A stretch of DNA of 64,000 bases from Desulfuromonas soudanensis (GTDB taxonomy: Bacteria; Desulfobacterota; Desulfuromonadia; Desulfuromonadales; WTL). Both the position numbers and the translations under genes were made by a program. The DNA lies in the NCBI RefSeq assembly GCF_001278055.1, contig NZ_CP010802.1, forward strand, positions 930,001 to 994,000. The letters are read 5' to 3'. The notes beneath the pieces were generated by a model, which was not told where the DNA came from, made no database searches, and saw nothing but the letters and a program-made list of their open reading frames with translations. Below, piece after piece: positions 17,037 through 24,029 of the stretch. How positions within the stretch are numbered: position 1 is the first letter of the stretch; every line of letters begins with the position of its first letter.

Positions 17037-18610
17037 TAGGGTTGGCGATGCTTTACGGATGGTTTACGAGGAGGCAAAAGGAGTGACGGATCAAGATTGT
17101 TTTGATTCGTTGCGTCGGGTTGTTGGTATGTTGCCGCTTTGGCTGGTTGAGGACGGAATACCCAATGACTTATGATCGGCTGGAGGTTCCAGGAGAAAAG
17201 GCCGATGGCAACGTAAAGAAAAATGATCAGAGCCGCTTGACGGTAACAACTAGTCTTCCGTTCTTTAATTGATTCTTCAGTCAATTTTTTCAGTTCATCG
17301 GGAGTCATGTAGCTTCTTGTGAGATCACTTGTCCAAAAAATCATCTCTTTTTCTGATATCCGAAGGTCCCGCCAGTGCACCAACGCCTGTAAGCTGACGC
17401 TGACCAGGAAATAGACCCCAAGCGCCCTGAAAAGAAGTCCAGCCTCGAGGGACTGGAGGACATTGATATCTTTTATAAACCTTGCGAACAGGCCAATGCT
17501 CACCAGGAGAAGGGCAGCAAGGAAGTCCCGTAGTAATCCATTCAAAAGGCTCCTGACCTTCTGGGCGAACAAATCTGATTGGGTGCGAAGCTCTTTTTGT
17601 ATATTTGCCAGCTCTTTAGAGTGCTCTTCTTTTCGTTTAAGTATGACGAATCGATATTTATTCTTAGCATGCTCTAGCGCCTCGTCGATGCGGTTTTTGA
17701 TTCCTTCGACAAAAGAGGCACCTTCAGGAATGTCGAGAGAAAGCCTGTCGACGATCAATAGAATGCGAGTATCCGCATTTTCACTAAATCCCCACTCGAT
17801 GGCACTATAAAGACTTTCCAGTTGATTCCCAGTGGGCGCCACATCTCCGGTCGCCACCAAAGGTAAAGAGCGGCGTTTAGTGCCATTTAAAGTTACATGG
17901 TCGACGTCGAAAAATTCTTGCACTAAACAGGCAGAAAGACTCTTTGCGCATAAATTGCGAAAAGGCTCTGCATCTTGATCGTCAACATTTCCCCAATTCA
18001 GAAGGAAAGAGGCTGGTTCAAGGCGCATATTGAAGCTTGTAGCAACGTGGATATGCGTTCGGAGTTCAGTATCAGGGGGGAGTTTGAATGGGCCAAGCCA
18101 GGAAGCTGGCAGGGCGATTGGAGTTAAAGGACAAACAGCAATGCGGGGACCTCCGAAGGCCTTAGCAAGGCCATTTACAAAGATTTTTACGGGCCGTCCC
18201 GCATGAAATAAATCCTTATCTAACAGGAACGGATTAATTCCCCCTGCCCAAGCTCGAAAAGAATCAATGCTACAAAAAAGAACCTGTTTGACATCGGTTT
18301 CCTCAAACACCTCCCCGTTAACAAAGCCGTTTTTGTTCACGGAAAGCCGCCATTCTAAAGGCCTTCTGGCTCCAGCTTCAACGGCCCTCAGATCATCGAG
18401 AGTGGCTGGCCAATCAGAATCAAACCAGAAATAACAGGCGTCTAGGCAACCAAATTGTTCAAATGCCTCTAGGCACTCAATTGCCTTCCGGCATAAATCA
18501 TTCGAAAAATCGCCACTGAAAACAATGGAATCCCATGCCTCAAAAGGGTTACTTGCGTAAGTCCTTAGGCCGGAGAGATGTTCTGCAATTGTTTGAAGGC
18601 GTTGAGTCAT
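17036..18610 (-). CDS. Three-TM membrane protein, partner of the NdpA-like protein
   Basis: This 524-residue protein is not one I recognise. Residues 1-340 are soluble and contain no known enzymatic motif; the end of this part (about 290-345) is a helical, charged stretch. Three membrane segments follow (about 350-370, 382-405, 455-475), with a 50-residue cytoplasmic loop between the second and third and a Pro/Gln-rich tail. Its start codon overlaps the stop of the NdpA-like gene by one base (TGATG), so the two are coupled. GC content is lower than in the phage structural genes, which suggests acquired cargo. It ends directly at the inner edge of the left terminus. Confidence 0.8.
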   Translation of the reverse strand: MTQRLQTIAEHLSGLRTYASNPFEAWDSIVFSGDFSNDLCRKAIECLEAFEQFGCLDACYFWFDSDWPATLDDLRAVEAGARRPLEWRLSVNKNGFVNGEVFEETDVKQVLFCSIDSFRAWAGGINPFLLDKDLFHAGRPVKIFVNGLAKAFGGPRIAVCPLTPIALPASWLGPFKLPPDTELRTHIHVATSFNMRLEPASFLLNWGNVDDQDAEPFRNLCAKSLSACLVQEFFDVDHVTLNGTKRRSLPLVATGDVAPTGNQLESLYSAIEWGFSENADTRILLIVDRLSLDIPEGASFVEGIKNRIDEALEHAKNKYRFVILKRKEEHSKELANIQKELRTQSDLFAQKVRSLLNGLLRDFLAALLLVSIGLFARFIKDINVLQSLEAGLLFRALGVYFLVSVSLQALVHWRDLRISEKEMIFWTSDLTRSYMTPDELKKLTEESIKERKTSCYRQAALIIFLYVAIGLFSWNLQPIISHWVFRPQPAKAATYQQPDATNQNNLDPSLLLPPRKPSVKHRQP

Positions 18611-19683
18611 CAGGTTAGGTCAAAATCGGGAGTGCGAATCGTTATATGTTTATAGCCGTTTTTCCTTTCCTGCTCAATCATAATTCCTCGATCTTCAGCC
18701 TGACCCTCCCAAGTAAGGGTAACGCCGTTGGTCGTTTTTAAGGTGTTTTTTTTCTGTGATTTTATTAGTGAGCCTGCTCTTGGTGTAAATGTCTGTCCAG
18801 CAAGGCCCTTTGCAGCAAGGTGCTCTCGAAGTGATCCCATCAATCTTTGTTTTCGTTCTGGGTCCTCGTCGCGAACGACCAAATTAATGAAGTCATCTGT
18901 ATCGAAATTGTCAGATGCCCCCATGTAATCAAAAGCTCTTGCTTTATAATTATTGGGAATTTCTGGAAGGCCTTCCTGCTGGCGAGCCCAAGCAGAAGCC
19001 TCCTGGACCACCGCCCGAGTTAAAACGCTATCAGTTTCTCTCTCCGTTACTCCTAAAAACTGTTTGAAATAATCTGCAATTGCTTCGGTAGTATCGGCCT
19101 GTTTCCCCAAGCGCCCCCTCTGCTGTGCTAATACATCCCAACCAAAGTGGTTGCCGACATCGATAAATGCCCATTTCTGAATGGTTTTTTTATCCTCAGC
19201 AATTGATTCTGTAATTTCGTTGAAAGTGACCACATCGTCAGTCCCTATCCGATCTCTGACGTGCTGAAGAACATTGGCGTAGTCGACCTTCAATAGAGAT
19301 ATAAATGATTGTCTATGCCCATCAATGAGCATGGAAACTCTTGCGGCGATAAACACGCCATCATTGACATGGCCAATATGCAATTGGCGAAAAGAGTTAG
19401 CTAGAGTCCTGGACAGGGGAACAAATCTTTCTGCCGGGTTCGCAATAATTTCCTGACAATTCTGCACAAAATCGGAATTTTCTGGGTCAGCAAAAACATA
19501 TTGCGTACCTACGGCAGCCAAAAGAATAATTTCTTTAAAAAAATCCCTCTGACTTTGGCTCCTAAAAGTTACGGCGTCAAAATACCTTGGAGTTTCTTCG
19601 TCCTTCAGAATGACGTGAAAAATAAAATCTTCGATAATCAAACTGTCTTTATGGGTTGTGAGAAGAACACTTTCACGTGCCAT
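18610..19683 (-). CDS. NdpA/YejK-like nucleoid-associated protein
   Basis: The 357-residue protein has the layout of the 37-kDa nucleoid-associated family: an N-terminal DSLIIEDFIFHVIL strand-helix, a central LLKVDYANVLQHV, the short motif KKTIQKWAFIDVG, then a DYFKQFLGV core helix region like the DFFMDFLGA of YejK, and a C-terminal beta part. YejK binds the nucleoid and spermidine-type nucleoid fractions; its exact role is unclear. Here it is the first gene of a coupled pair with a membrane protein at the left end of a phage. No CDS lies between it and 19850. Confidence 0.75.
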   Translation of the reverse strand: MARESVLLTTHKDSLIIEDFIFHVILKDEETPRYFDAVTFRSQSQRDFFKEIILLAAVGTQYVFADPENSDFVQNCQEIIANPAERFVPLSRTLANSFRQLHIGHVNDGVFIAARVSMLIDGHRQSFISLLKVDYANVLQHVRDRIGTDDVVTFNEITESIAEDKKTIQKWAFIDVGNHFGWDVLAQQRGRLGKQADTTEAIADYFKQFLGVTERETDSVLTRAVVQEASAWARQQEGLPEIPNNYKARAFDYMGASDNFDTDDFINLVVRDEDPERKQRLMGSLREHLAAKGLAGQTFTPRAGSLIKSQKKNTLKTTNGVTLTWEGQAEDRGIMIEQERKNGYKHITIRTPDFDLT

Positions 19684-19850
19684 GTTAAATTTCTCCCTAT
19701 AAAAGTTCCCTCACGAGGGATACGACCAAAATTCATCAAAAACCACAAAAAGTTAAAGCAGTTGCCCCCAATATGGCAGATATCGAAAAAAGCAGAATGG
19801 CACCGTAGCGGTAAAACAGCCTGATTACGAAGATTGATGTCGGATCAGGT

Positions 19851-20012
19851 TTACTTACTCTTCTTGGGCTTGGGCTTGGGCTTGTCAGGCGCCTGGGTTA
19901 AAACCGACCCAGATATTTTTTTTATTTCGGTGGGAGTGAGACTTTTGGGGTCTCGCAACCCCTTAGAGGCAATGGATGCTACACCTTTTGAAGTTTTTTC
20001 ATCTTTTCCCAT
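19851..20012 (-). CDS. Small basic protein of 53 residues
   Basis: An ATG with AGAGGTG upstream opens a 53-residue frame. The product has KGVASIASKGLRDPKSLTP and VLTQAPDKPKPKPKK, a lysine- and proline-rich tail. I have a sense of similar short proteins in other genomes but cannot name a family. The frame has good codon use and is clearer than anything on the other strand. It lies between the NdpA pair and the next leftward gene, so it may belong to either transcript. Confidence 0.6.
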   Translation of the reverse strand: MGKDEKTSKGVASIASKGLRDPKSLTPTEIKKISGSVLTQAPDKPKPKPKKSK

Positions 20013-20079
20013 AGATCACCTCTTGTTATGGCCGTATTGGGGGCACGGCGAAAAAAAACGACTTTTTTAAGACTCAACT

Positions 20080-20277
20080 TTAATCGCGATCAATGCAATC
20101 ATCAGGGACTACTTCCCATGTGCTGCACTTCCTTCTAACCGCACGAATGAATTCACGAAAAAGCTGGTGATGATCGAAATCAACTCCAGGGATTGTCCTC
20201 TCTACCGCGGCCCTTAGGGCCCTACGAATATCAGGTTTTAGGTGGTCAAGAACCTCTTCTATATTTACTTGTGCCAC
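20080..20277 (-). CDS. Small protein of 65 residues, GTG start
   Basis: A GTG start is preceded by GGGGAGGT at good spacing. The product (VEEVLDHLK-like helix, then RRALRAAVERTIPGVDFD and REFIRAVRRKCSTWEVV) looks like a compact helical protein. No family is recognised. It sits 32 bases downstream of the membrane protein gene and 67 before the 53-residue gene, on the same strand. Confidence 0.6.
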   Translation of the reverse strand: MAQVNIEEVLDHLKPDIRRALRAAVERTIPGVDFDHHQLFREFIRAVRRKCSTWEVVPDDCIDRD

Positions 20278-20309
20278 AAATACCTCCCCTCAATTATCGT
20301 AAATTCAAC

Positions 20310-20876
20310 TCATTCCCCGTACACCGTCACCCGGGCCACGCTGATTATCCCAAAACTCCGGACAGATTCAGAGGCATAGACCTTCTCTATATTGCCGTTC
20401 ATCATGGCGGCTTCAGCAGTTATGTCCTCGAGGCCGAGGCCGAAAAGTCCGACGCCTTGGGCGGAGCCGGTCTTGTATTGGTGGATCAACTGCAGGAGGG
20501 TTTGGTCATGAAGGTCGGCCAGTTGCGCGCCGGAGCAGCCTGAGAGGATCAATAGCGCCGCCGCTGCGACTTGGAATTTCATCAGCCCGCGGGAGCTGGA
20601 TCTGGAGAGACGGCGTCGCTCCCAATGCAGAAGGCCGACCAGGGCGGCGCTTCCAAGCGTGCCGATGCTGGCGATGACATTGAGCGCTGCACTGGGGAGC
20701 ATGGTGGCCGCCAGGCTGACGACCAGGGACAAATAAAAAAGGGCCAGGTAGCCGTCGATCGCGTGGATCGTCTCGGCTGTGCTGGCCCTATATATATTAA
20801 ACGTCTTCGAGATTACATCCCGACCGGCCTGTATGTTTTTGTCACCAGTAGCCGTCTGTTCAAATGTCTCCGGCAT
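20310..20876 (-). CDS. Membrane protein with C-terminal TRL-like lipoprotein part
   Basis: The frame gives 188 residues. The N-terminus has TGDKNIQAGRDVI, a motif of the GDxNxQxGxD type, and two membrane segments (about 42-62, 68-85). At residue 99 a second signal-like segment begins (MKFQVAAAALLILSGC), and the C-terminus NGNIEKVYASESVRSFGIISVARVTVYGE echoes TRL-family endings. So this is either a fusion of two proteins or a gene with an internal start at 20582 giving a 90-residue lipoprotein. The host gene hit by the prophage is also TRL-like. Confidence 0.65.
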   Translation of the reverse strand: MPETFEQTATGDKNIQAGRDVISKTFNIYRASTAETIHAIDGYLALFYLSLVVSLAATMLPSAALNVIASIGTLGSAALVGLLHWERRRLSRSSSRGLMKFQVAAAALLILSGCSGAQLADLHDQTLLQLIHQYKTGSAQGVGLFGLGLEDITAEAAMMNGNIEKVYASESVRSFGIISVARVTVYGE

Positions 20877-20891
20877 CGTAATTCCTTCGGC

Positions 20892-21581
20892 TTATAATTT
20901 TCGGAATTCAGTCATCATATAGCATTTGTAAACATTCCCGACCCGCTTTGAAACCTCCTCAACGGTGAGACCTAGATTTTTGGCCACTTGGGAGAATACG
21001 ACTGAATCGGTAACTGGGTCTATCGGACCCAGGTCGCTTACTTCGGCCCACCTGCCGGCCGACTGTAGCTCACGGATTTTAATGGAACGATTTTGCTCAT
21101 ATAGTCGGTTAATGGTGTGAAACTCGTAGGCGATGCGCTTGTCTGCTTCTGTTGGTGGCCAAATTTTATCGCCGGATTCGTTGATATCTTTTTCAGTAAT
21201 GACTCCGCCGTACAGTTCCAATTTCCCTTCTCTGTATTCAACTCGACCGAGACAGTGACCAGCCTCAAGCATTCGCGAATCGTCGGAAAATCTAATGCGG
21301 AACCACTCGCATTCTGGATATTTTTCTTTTAATTTTTTAAGAACGTAAAGTTCAGTCGGCCGGATCTGCTCATTTTTTACGTCGGGCGGCAAAAGGACAT
21401 TTACGTTAATAAACATCCCTCCCTGTACCATTTTCCCCGTTTTGGGTTTATCTATTTCGACCGTTAAATTTTCAGCCCTGCCGACCAGTTGAGCTTTTGG
21501 AAAAAGACGATCCATTTTCGGATCATTGCAACCCAAAAGAAGCAAGCATATAAATGCCGCTAAACCTACAACCCTCATCAT
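20892..21581 (-). CDS. Phage lipoprotein of unknown function
   Basis: The 229-residue product starts with a lipoprotein signal (FICLLLLGC) and is otherwise hydrophilic. The middle (PECEWFRIRFSDDSRMLEAGHCLGRVEYREGKLELYGG) suggests a beta-rich domain, and the C-terminus has a helical SVVFSQVAKNLGLTVEEVSKRVGNVY. It overlaps the repressor stop by four bases, so it is expressed with the repressor in the lysogen. That timing suits a lysogenic conversion or superinfection-exclusion factor, but no homolog is recognised. Confidence 0.6.
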   Translation of the reverse strand: MMRVVGLAAFICLLLLGCNDPKMDRLFPKAQLVGRAENLTVEIDKPKTGKMVQGGMFINVNVLLPPDVKNEQIRPTELYVLKKLKEKYPECEWFRIRFSDDSRMLEAGHCLGRVEYREGKLELYGGVITEKDINESGDKIWPPTEADKRIAYEFHTINRLYEQNRSIKIRELQSAGRWAEVSDLGPIDPVTDSVVFSQVAKNLGLTVEEVSKRVGNVYKCYMMTEFRKL

Positions 21582-22069
21582 CCCCCCTCCACAGCCTTCT
21601 TGACCTGCAATAGTTTGTCGCGCAGCTCGGCGAGCATCTTCGGTGTACCGTAGTCCCTGAGTAGCGCGATCAGTTCGACCAGGTCGCGATCATTCGATTG
21701 CCAGATCGCCTGGCCTTCCTCCACCGTGATCACTTCCCGCCCTATATGAACCCCGCCGATTCTAGCGCCGGCTCCAGTCTCGATTTTTCCCCCGACCTGG
21801 ACGTGACCGTTGCCCGTGGCCGTTTGGATTATACCCCCCACAGTCTCAAATTCTTCGCCCTCGCCCGTCAACACCCACTCAAGACGTAGTCCTTTTGTCC
21901 CGCAGAATGAAACCAAAATCTCGTATGGGACGGTATTTCTCGTTTTCCATACGGCGAGTTTCTTCGGTGGCTCTTTCAATACACGGGCCAATTCGGCGTC
22001 ATTTCGAAGATTTAGGACCTTCTTGAGACGCTCATAAATCTCGGATGTGTTAATGACTACGTTTCGCAA
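21578..22069 (-). CDS. CI-like phage repressor with N-terminal HTH
   Basis: A TTG start with AAGGA upstream opens a 163-residue protein. Residues 8-70 form the CI-repressor helix-turn-helix (EIYERLKKVLNLRNDAELARVLKEPPKKLAVWKTRNTVPYE). A glycine-rich stretch follows (GGIIQTATGNGHVQVGGKI, then GARIGGVHIGREV), and the C-terminus is helical. It has no LexA-type protease domain, so induction would not use RecA cleavage of this protein. It diverges from Ner and the early operon and faces an inverted repeat at 22108-22143. Confidence 0.8.
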   Translation of the reverse strand: MRNVVINTSEIYERLKKVLNLRNDAELARVLKEPPKKLAVWKTRNTVPYEILVSFCGTKGLRLEWVLTGEGEEFETVGGIIQTATGNGHVQVGGKIETGAGARIGGVHIGREVITVEEGQAIWQSNDRDLVELIALLRDYGTPKMLAELRDKLLQVKKAVEGG

Positions 22070-22107
22070 TTTTATCCTTGACCATGCCTACGTTTTGAAG
22101 TAGTCTC

Positions 22108-22143
22108 TGACTGTCTAGTTGAAGATTCAAACACAGACAGTCA
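22108..22143. promoter_or_regulatory. Candidate early operator
   Basis: TGACTGTCT and AGACAGTCA are 9-bp inverted arms centred on a smaller dyad (TTGA-AGAT-TCAA at 22119-22130). The site lies between the repressor start and the early rightward genes, where a repressor and Ner would compete. Confidence 0.6.
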
Positions 22144-22166
22144 AAAAAAAGAGAGGGCTAGCGCCG

Positions 22167-22355
22167 CTACCAGTATCGCCCGAGAACGCGGCGCCGGTGA
22201 TCAGGAGGGTCGGAAGTGACGCCATAAGGTTTGAGTCTTTTCAGGCGCCACCACCGCCAGCCCTTAATGGCGGCGGGACCGGCCACAAGCAGGAAGCCGG
22301 CAAGTGCAAGCAGAAAATCTTTATTCCGGCTAAGCCAAAGGAAAACAGCCCTCAT
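22167..22355 (-). CDS. Doubtful 62-residue membrane ORF
   Basis: The frame gives one hydrophobic segment (DFLLALAGFLLVAGPAAIKG) followed by basic residues, which obeys the positive-inside rule. The start codon overlaps the ATG of the rightward gene, and the ribosome site is poorly spaced. It may be real or a chance frame. Confidence 0.3.
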   Translation of the reverse strand: MRAVFLWLSRNKDFLLALAGFLLVAGPAAIKGWRWWRLKRLKPYGVTSDPPDHRRRVLGRYW

Positions 22356-22563
22356 GAAAAAAATTCTCCAGATTGTTTATCCGGCGTTTGCTCTTTTCTT
22401 TTTCGCTATGACCCTGCGGCCTGTGTTGGGGGTCTCTGCTGATCCCTATATTTACCTGGCCGGCTTTCTTGCCGGATATACCGTTGATTGGATCTATTGC
22501 TACATCATTTTCTGCGACGAAGACGGGTTCGATGACGACGATAACGACAATGAAAAGGATTGA
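22354..22563 (+). CDS. Small membrane protein, first early gene
   Basis: The 69-residue product has two hydrophobic stretches (about 5-28, 33-52) and an acidic tail (DEDGFDDDDNDNEKD). It lies three bases before ner. The ribosome site (AAGGA) is further upstream than usual. Not recognised. Confidence 0.55.
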   Translation: MKKILQIVYPAFALFFFAMTLRPVLGVSADPYIYLAGFLAGYTVDWIYCYIIFCDEDGFDDDDNDNEKD

Positions 22564-22566
22564 CCT

Positions 22567-22878
22567 ATGAACGCTGCTCATAAAAAACCGGAAAGAACCG
22601 ACTGGCATACGGCCGATATCAAGTGCGCCCTGGCGAAGAAGGGTTGGACCTTCGCCCGGATCGCCCGCGATTACGATTACGCGCCAAACGGGCCAAACAT
22701 GGTGATGTGGAAGCCATGGCCGGTAATGGAGCAGATCGTGGCCGATCTGATCGGAGTGCATCCCTCGGATATTTGGCCGTCGCGTTACGACAAGAAACGC
22801 AAGCCGCTGCGTGCCGACATGAAGAGTTTTAGCCGGTTGAGGGTTAAAACCGAGGGTAGCAAAGAGGAAAGCAATTAG
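22567..22878 (+). CDS. ner: Ner-like early transcription regulator
   Basis: The 103-residue protein matches the Ner/Nlp family: DWHTADIKCALAKKGWTFARIARDY, the GPNMVMWKPWPVMEQIVADLIGVHPSDIWPSRY recognition and the KKRKPLR tail. In Mu, Ner represses repressor and early transcription during lytic growth. Its place as the second gene of the rightward operon fits this. Confidence 0.88.
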   Translation: MNAAHKKPERTDWHTADIKCALAKKGWTFARIARDYDYAPNGPNMVMWKPWPVMEQIVADLIGVHPSDIWPSRYDKKRKPLRADMKSFSRLRVKTEGSKEESN

Positions 22879-22880
22879 CA

Positions 22881-23357
22881 ATGGCTAAAAGGCCTGCAAA
22901 ATCAGACAGTGCCCAGCTTTCGCTCCTGGATTTGATCCAGCGGGCGCAGGAGATGGCCGAGTCCGCGGCCGACCAGGGGAGCCTGTGCATTGAGGCGCAG
23001 TTGCGGCGGTCGCTGTCTGAGGCGATCAAGGGGTGTCCGTTGTCGATCCACCAGGTCGCCGGGGAGATGAGCCACCTGCTCGGCGAGACGATCACTGCCG
23101 AAATGATCTACAGCTGGACGGCCGAGAGCAAAACCCGCCACCAGCTCTGGGGAAGCCGCTTGCCGGCCTTCTGCAGGGCAACGGGATCGCGGCGGCCGAT
23201 GGAGATTCTGGCCGAGGCGGCGGGGCTCTTCACGTTGCCGGGGCCCGAGGCGCTACGGGCCGAGATTCAGAAGCTGCGGGAAGAAGAACAGGCGGCGGCC
23301 CGCGAGCGGAAGAAGAGAGAGTGTTTCCTACGTGAGATGGAAGGAGGTCGATCATGA
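22881..23357 (+). CDS. Conserved early protein with HTH-like N-terminus
   Basis: The 158-residue protein has a helical region ALRRSLSEAIKGCPLSIHQVAGEMSHLLGETITAEMIYSWTAES that resembles a Cro-type or Mor-like HTH, and a C-terminal coiled stretch (EALRAEIQKLREEEQAAARERKKRE). It is common in Mu-like early operons of this type; function unknown. Its stop overlaps the next start by four bases (ATGA). Confidence 0.65.
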   Translation: MAKRPAKSDSAQLSLLDLIQRAQEMAESAADQGSLCIEAQLRRSLSEAIKGCPLSIHQVAGEMSHLLGETITAEMIYSWTAESKTRHQLWGSRLPAFCRATGSRRPMEILAEAAGLFTLPGPEALRAEIQKLREEEQAAARERKKRECFLREMEGGRS

Positions 23358-23602
23358 GCAGAATGTGGATGAAAGAAGAGGTCGCGGCCCTGTTGGACGA
23401 AGACGGCGCGGTGATCTGCCCGGATTGCCAGACCCCGATGACCACCCGGGCGCGGTTTATCTGGCTGACCCCCGAAAAGAAGGAAAATCAGCTGGTCGCA
23501 GCCGTGCGCTGCACCTGCCCCTCTTGTCCGTGCGTCATCCAGGTGGACACCCAGCTGCAATGGGCCACCGAATGGACGAAGGCGGGCAAATGCGCTGGGT
23601 GA
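23354..23602 (+). CDS. Zinc-ribbon-like early protein
   Basis: 82 residues with two cysteine pairs, CPDC and CTCPSCPC, on either side of a 30-residue strand region, as in treble-clef or zinc-ribbon modules. Not recognised as a named family. It overlaps both neighbours by 4 and 13 bases. Confidence 0.6.
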   Translation: MSRMWMKEEVAALLDEDGAVICPDCQTPMTTRARFIWLTPEKKENQLVAAVRCTCPSCPCVIQVDTQLQWATEWTKAGKCAG

Positions 23603-23769
23603 TGGCATCGGTGCTCTTTGCGGGGCTGGCCCTGGCGGGATCGGAAGGGCCGCTGTTTCCCGGGCCGAACCTGGTCGGGGTGGGATTGATCATGTTATTT
23701 GCCGCGGTGATGCGGCGACAGGAGGTAGGCAGTGGCCAAAACGACGGACAAGCGCATCGGCGCAGCTGA
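23590..23769 (+). CDS. Small membrane protein, 59 residues
   Basis: The start lies inside the end of the zinc-ribbon gene and the tail overlaps the next start. Two hydrophobic stretches (WVMASVLFAGLALAG and LVGVGLIMLFAAV) suggest a tiny membrane protein. Not recognised. Confidence 0.45.
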   Translation: MRWVMASVLFAGLALAGSEGPLFPGPNLVGVGLIMLFAAVMRRQEVGSGQNDGQAHRRS

Positions 23770-24028
23770 AAAAATGATCGACTTGATGGAGTTTCTTTTC
23801 GCCCAACCCGAGCCGTTGACCCTGCCCGAAATCGCCACCGGCCTCGGCGAGCCGTCCGGTACCGTACGGTGCTACCTGTTCTCGGCGCTGGATCGCAAGT
23901 GGGTCAAGCAGGTCGGCAACTGCTTCGAGCCGGGCTCCCGGATCCCCGGGATGTATGCGGCCTACAAATTGGGGATAGAACATAAGATCAACACCTTGCA
24001 GCGTGACCTGACAGCACTGGAGGCATGA
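23732..24028 (+). CDS. IclR-type winged-helix protein
   Basis: A GTG start preceded by GGAGG gives 98 residues. The fold is a winged helix of the IclR N-terminal type: AAEKMIDLMEFLFAQPEPLTLPEIATGLGEPSGTVRCYLFSALDRKWVKQ. It lacks a ligand domain, so it is a minimal DNA-binding module, probably acting on the phage's own genes. Confidence 0.7.
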   Translation: MAKTTDKRIGAAEKMIDLMEFLFAQPEPLTLPEIATGLGEPSGTVRCYLFSALDRKWVKQVGNCFEPGSRIPGMYAAYKLGIEHKINTLQRDLTALEA

Positions 24029-24029
24029 C

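Noticed and set aside
16983-17037. 5-bp target duplication at other possible end positions
   Set aside because: No 5-mer is shared between the left and right flank regions; only GAG next to TG/CA fits.
22119-22442. 107-residue forward frame over the operator region
   Set aside because: No standard start with a ribosome site, and it covers the inverted repeat and overlaps the better small membrane gene.
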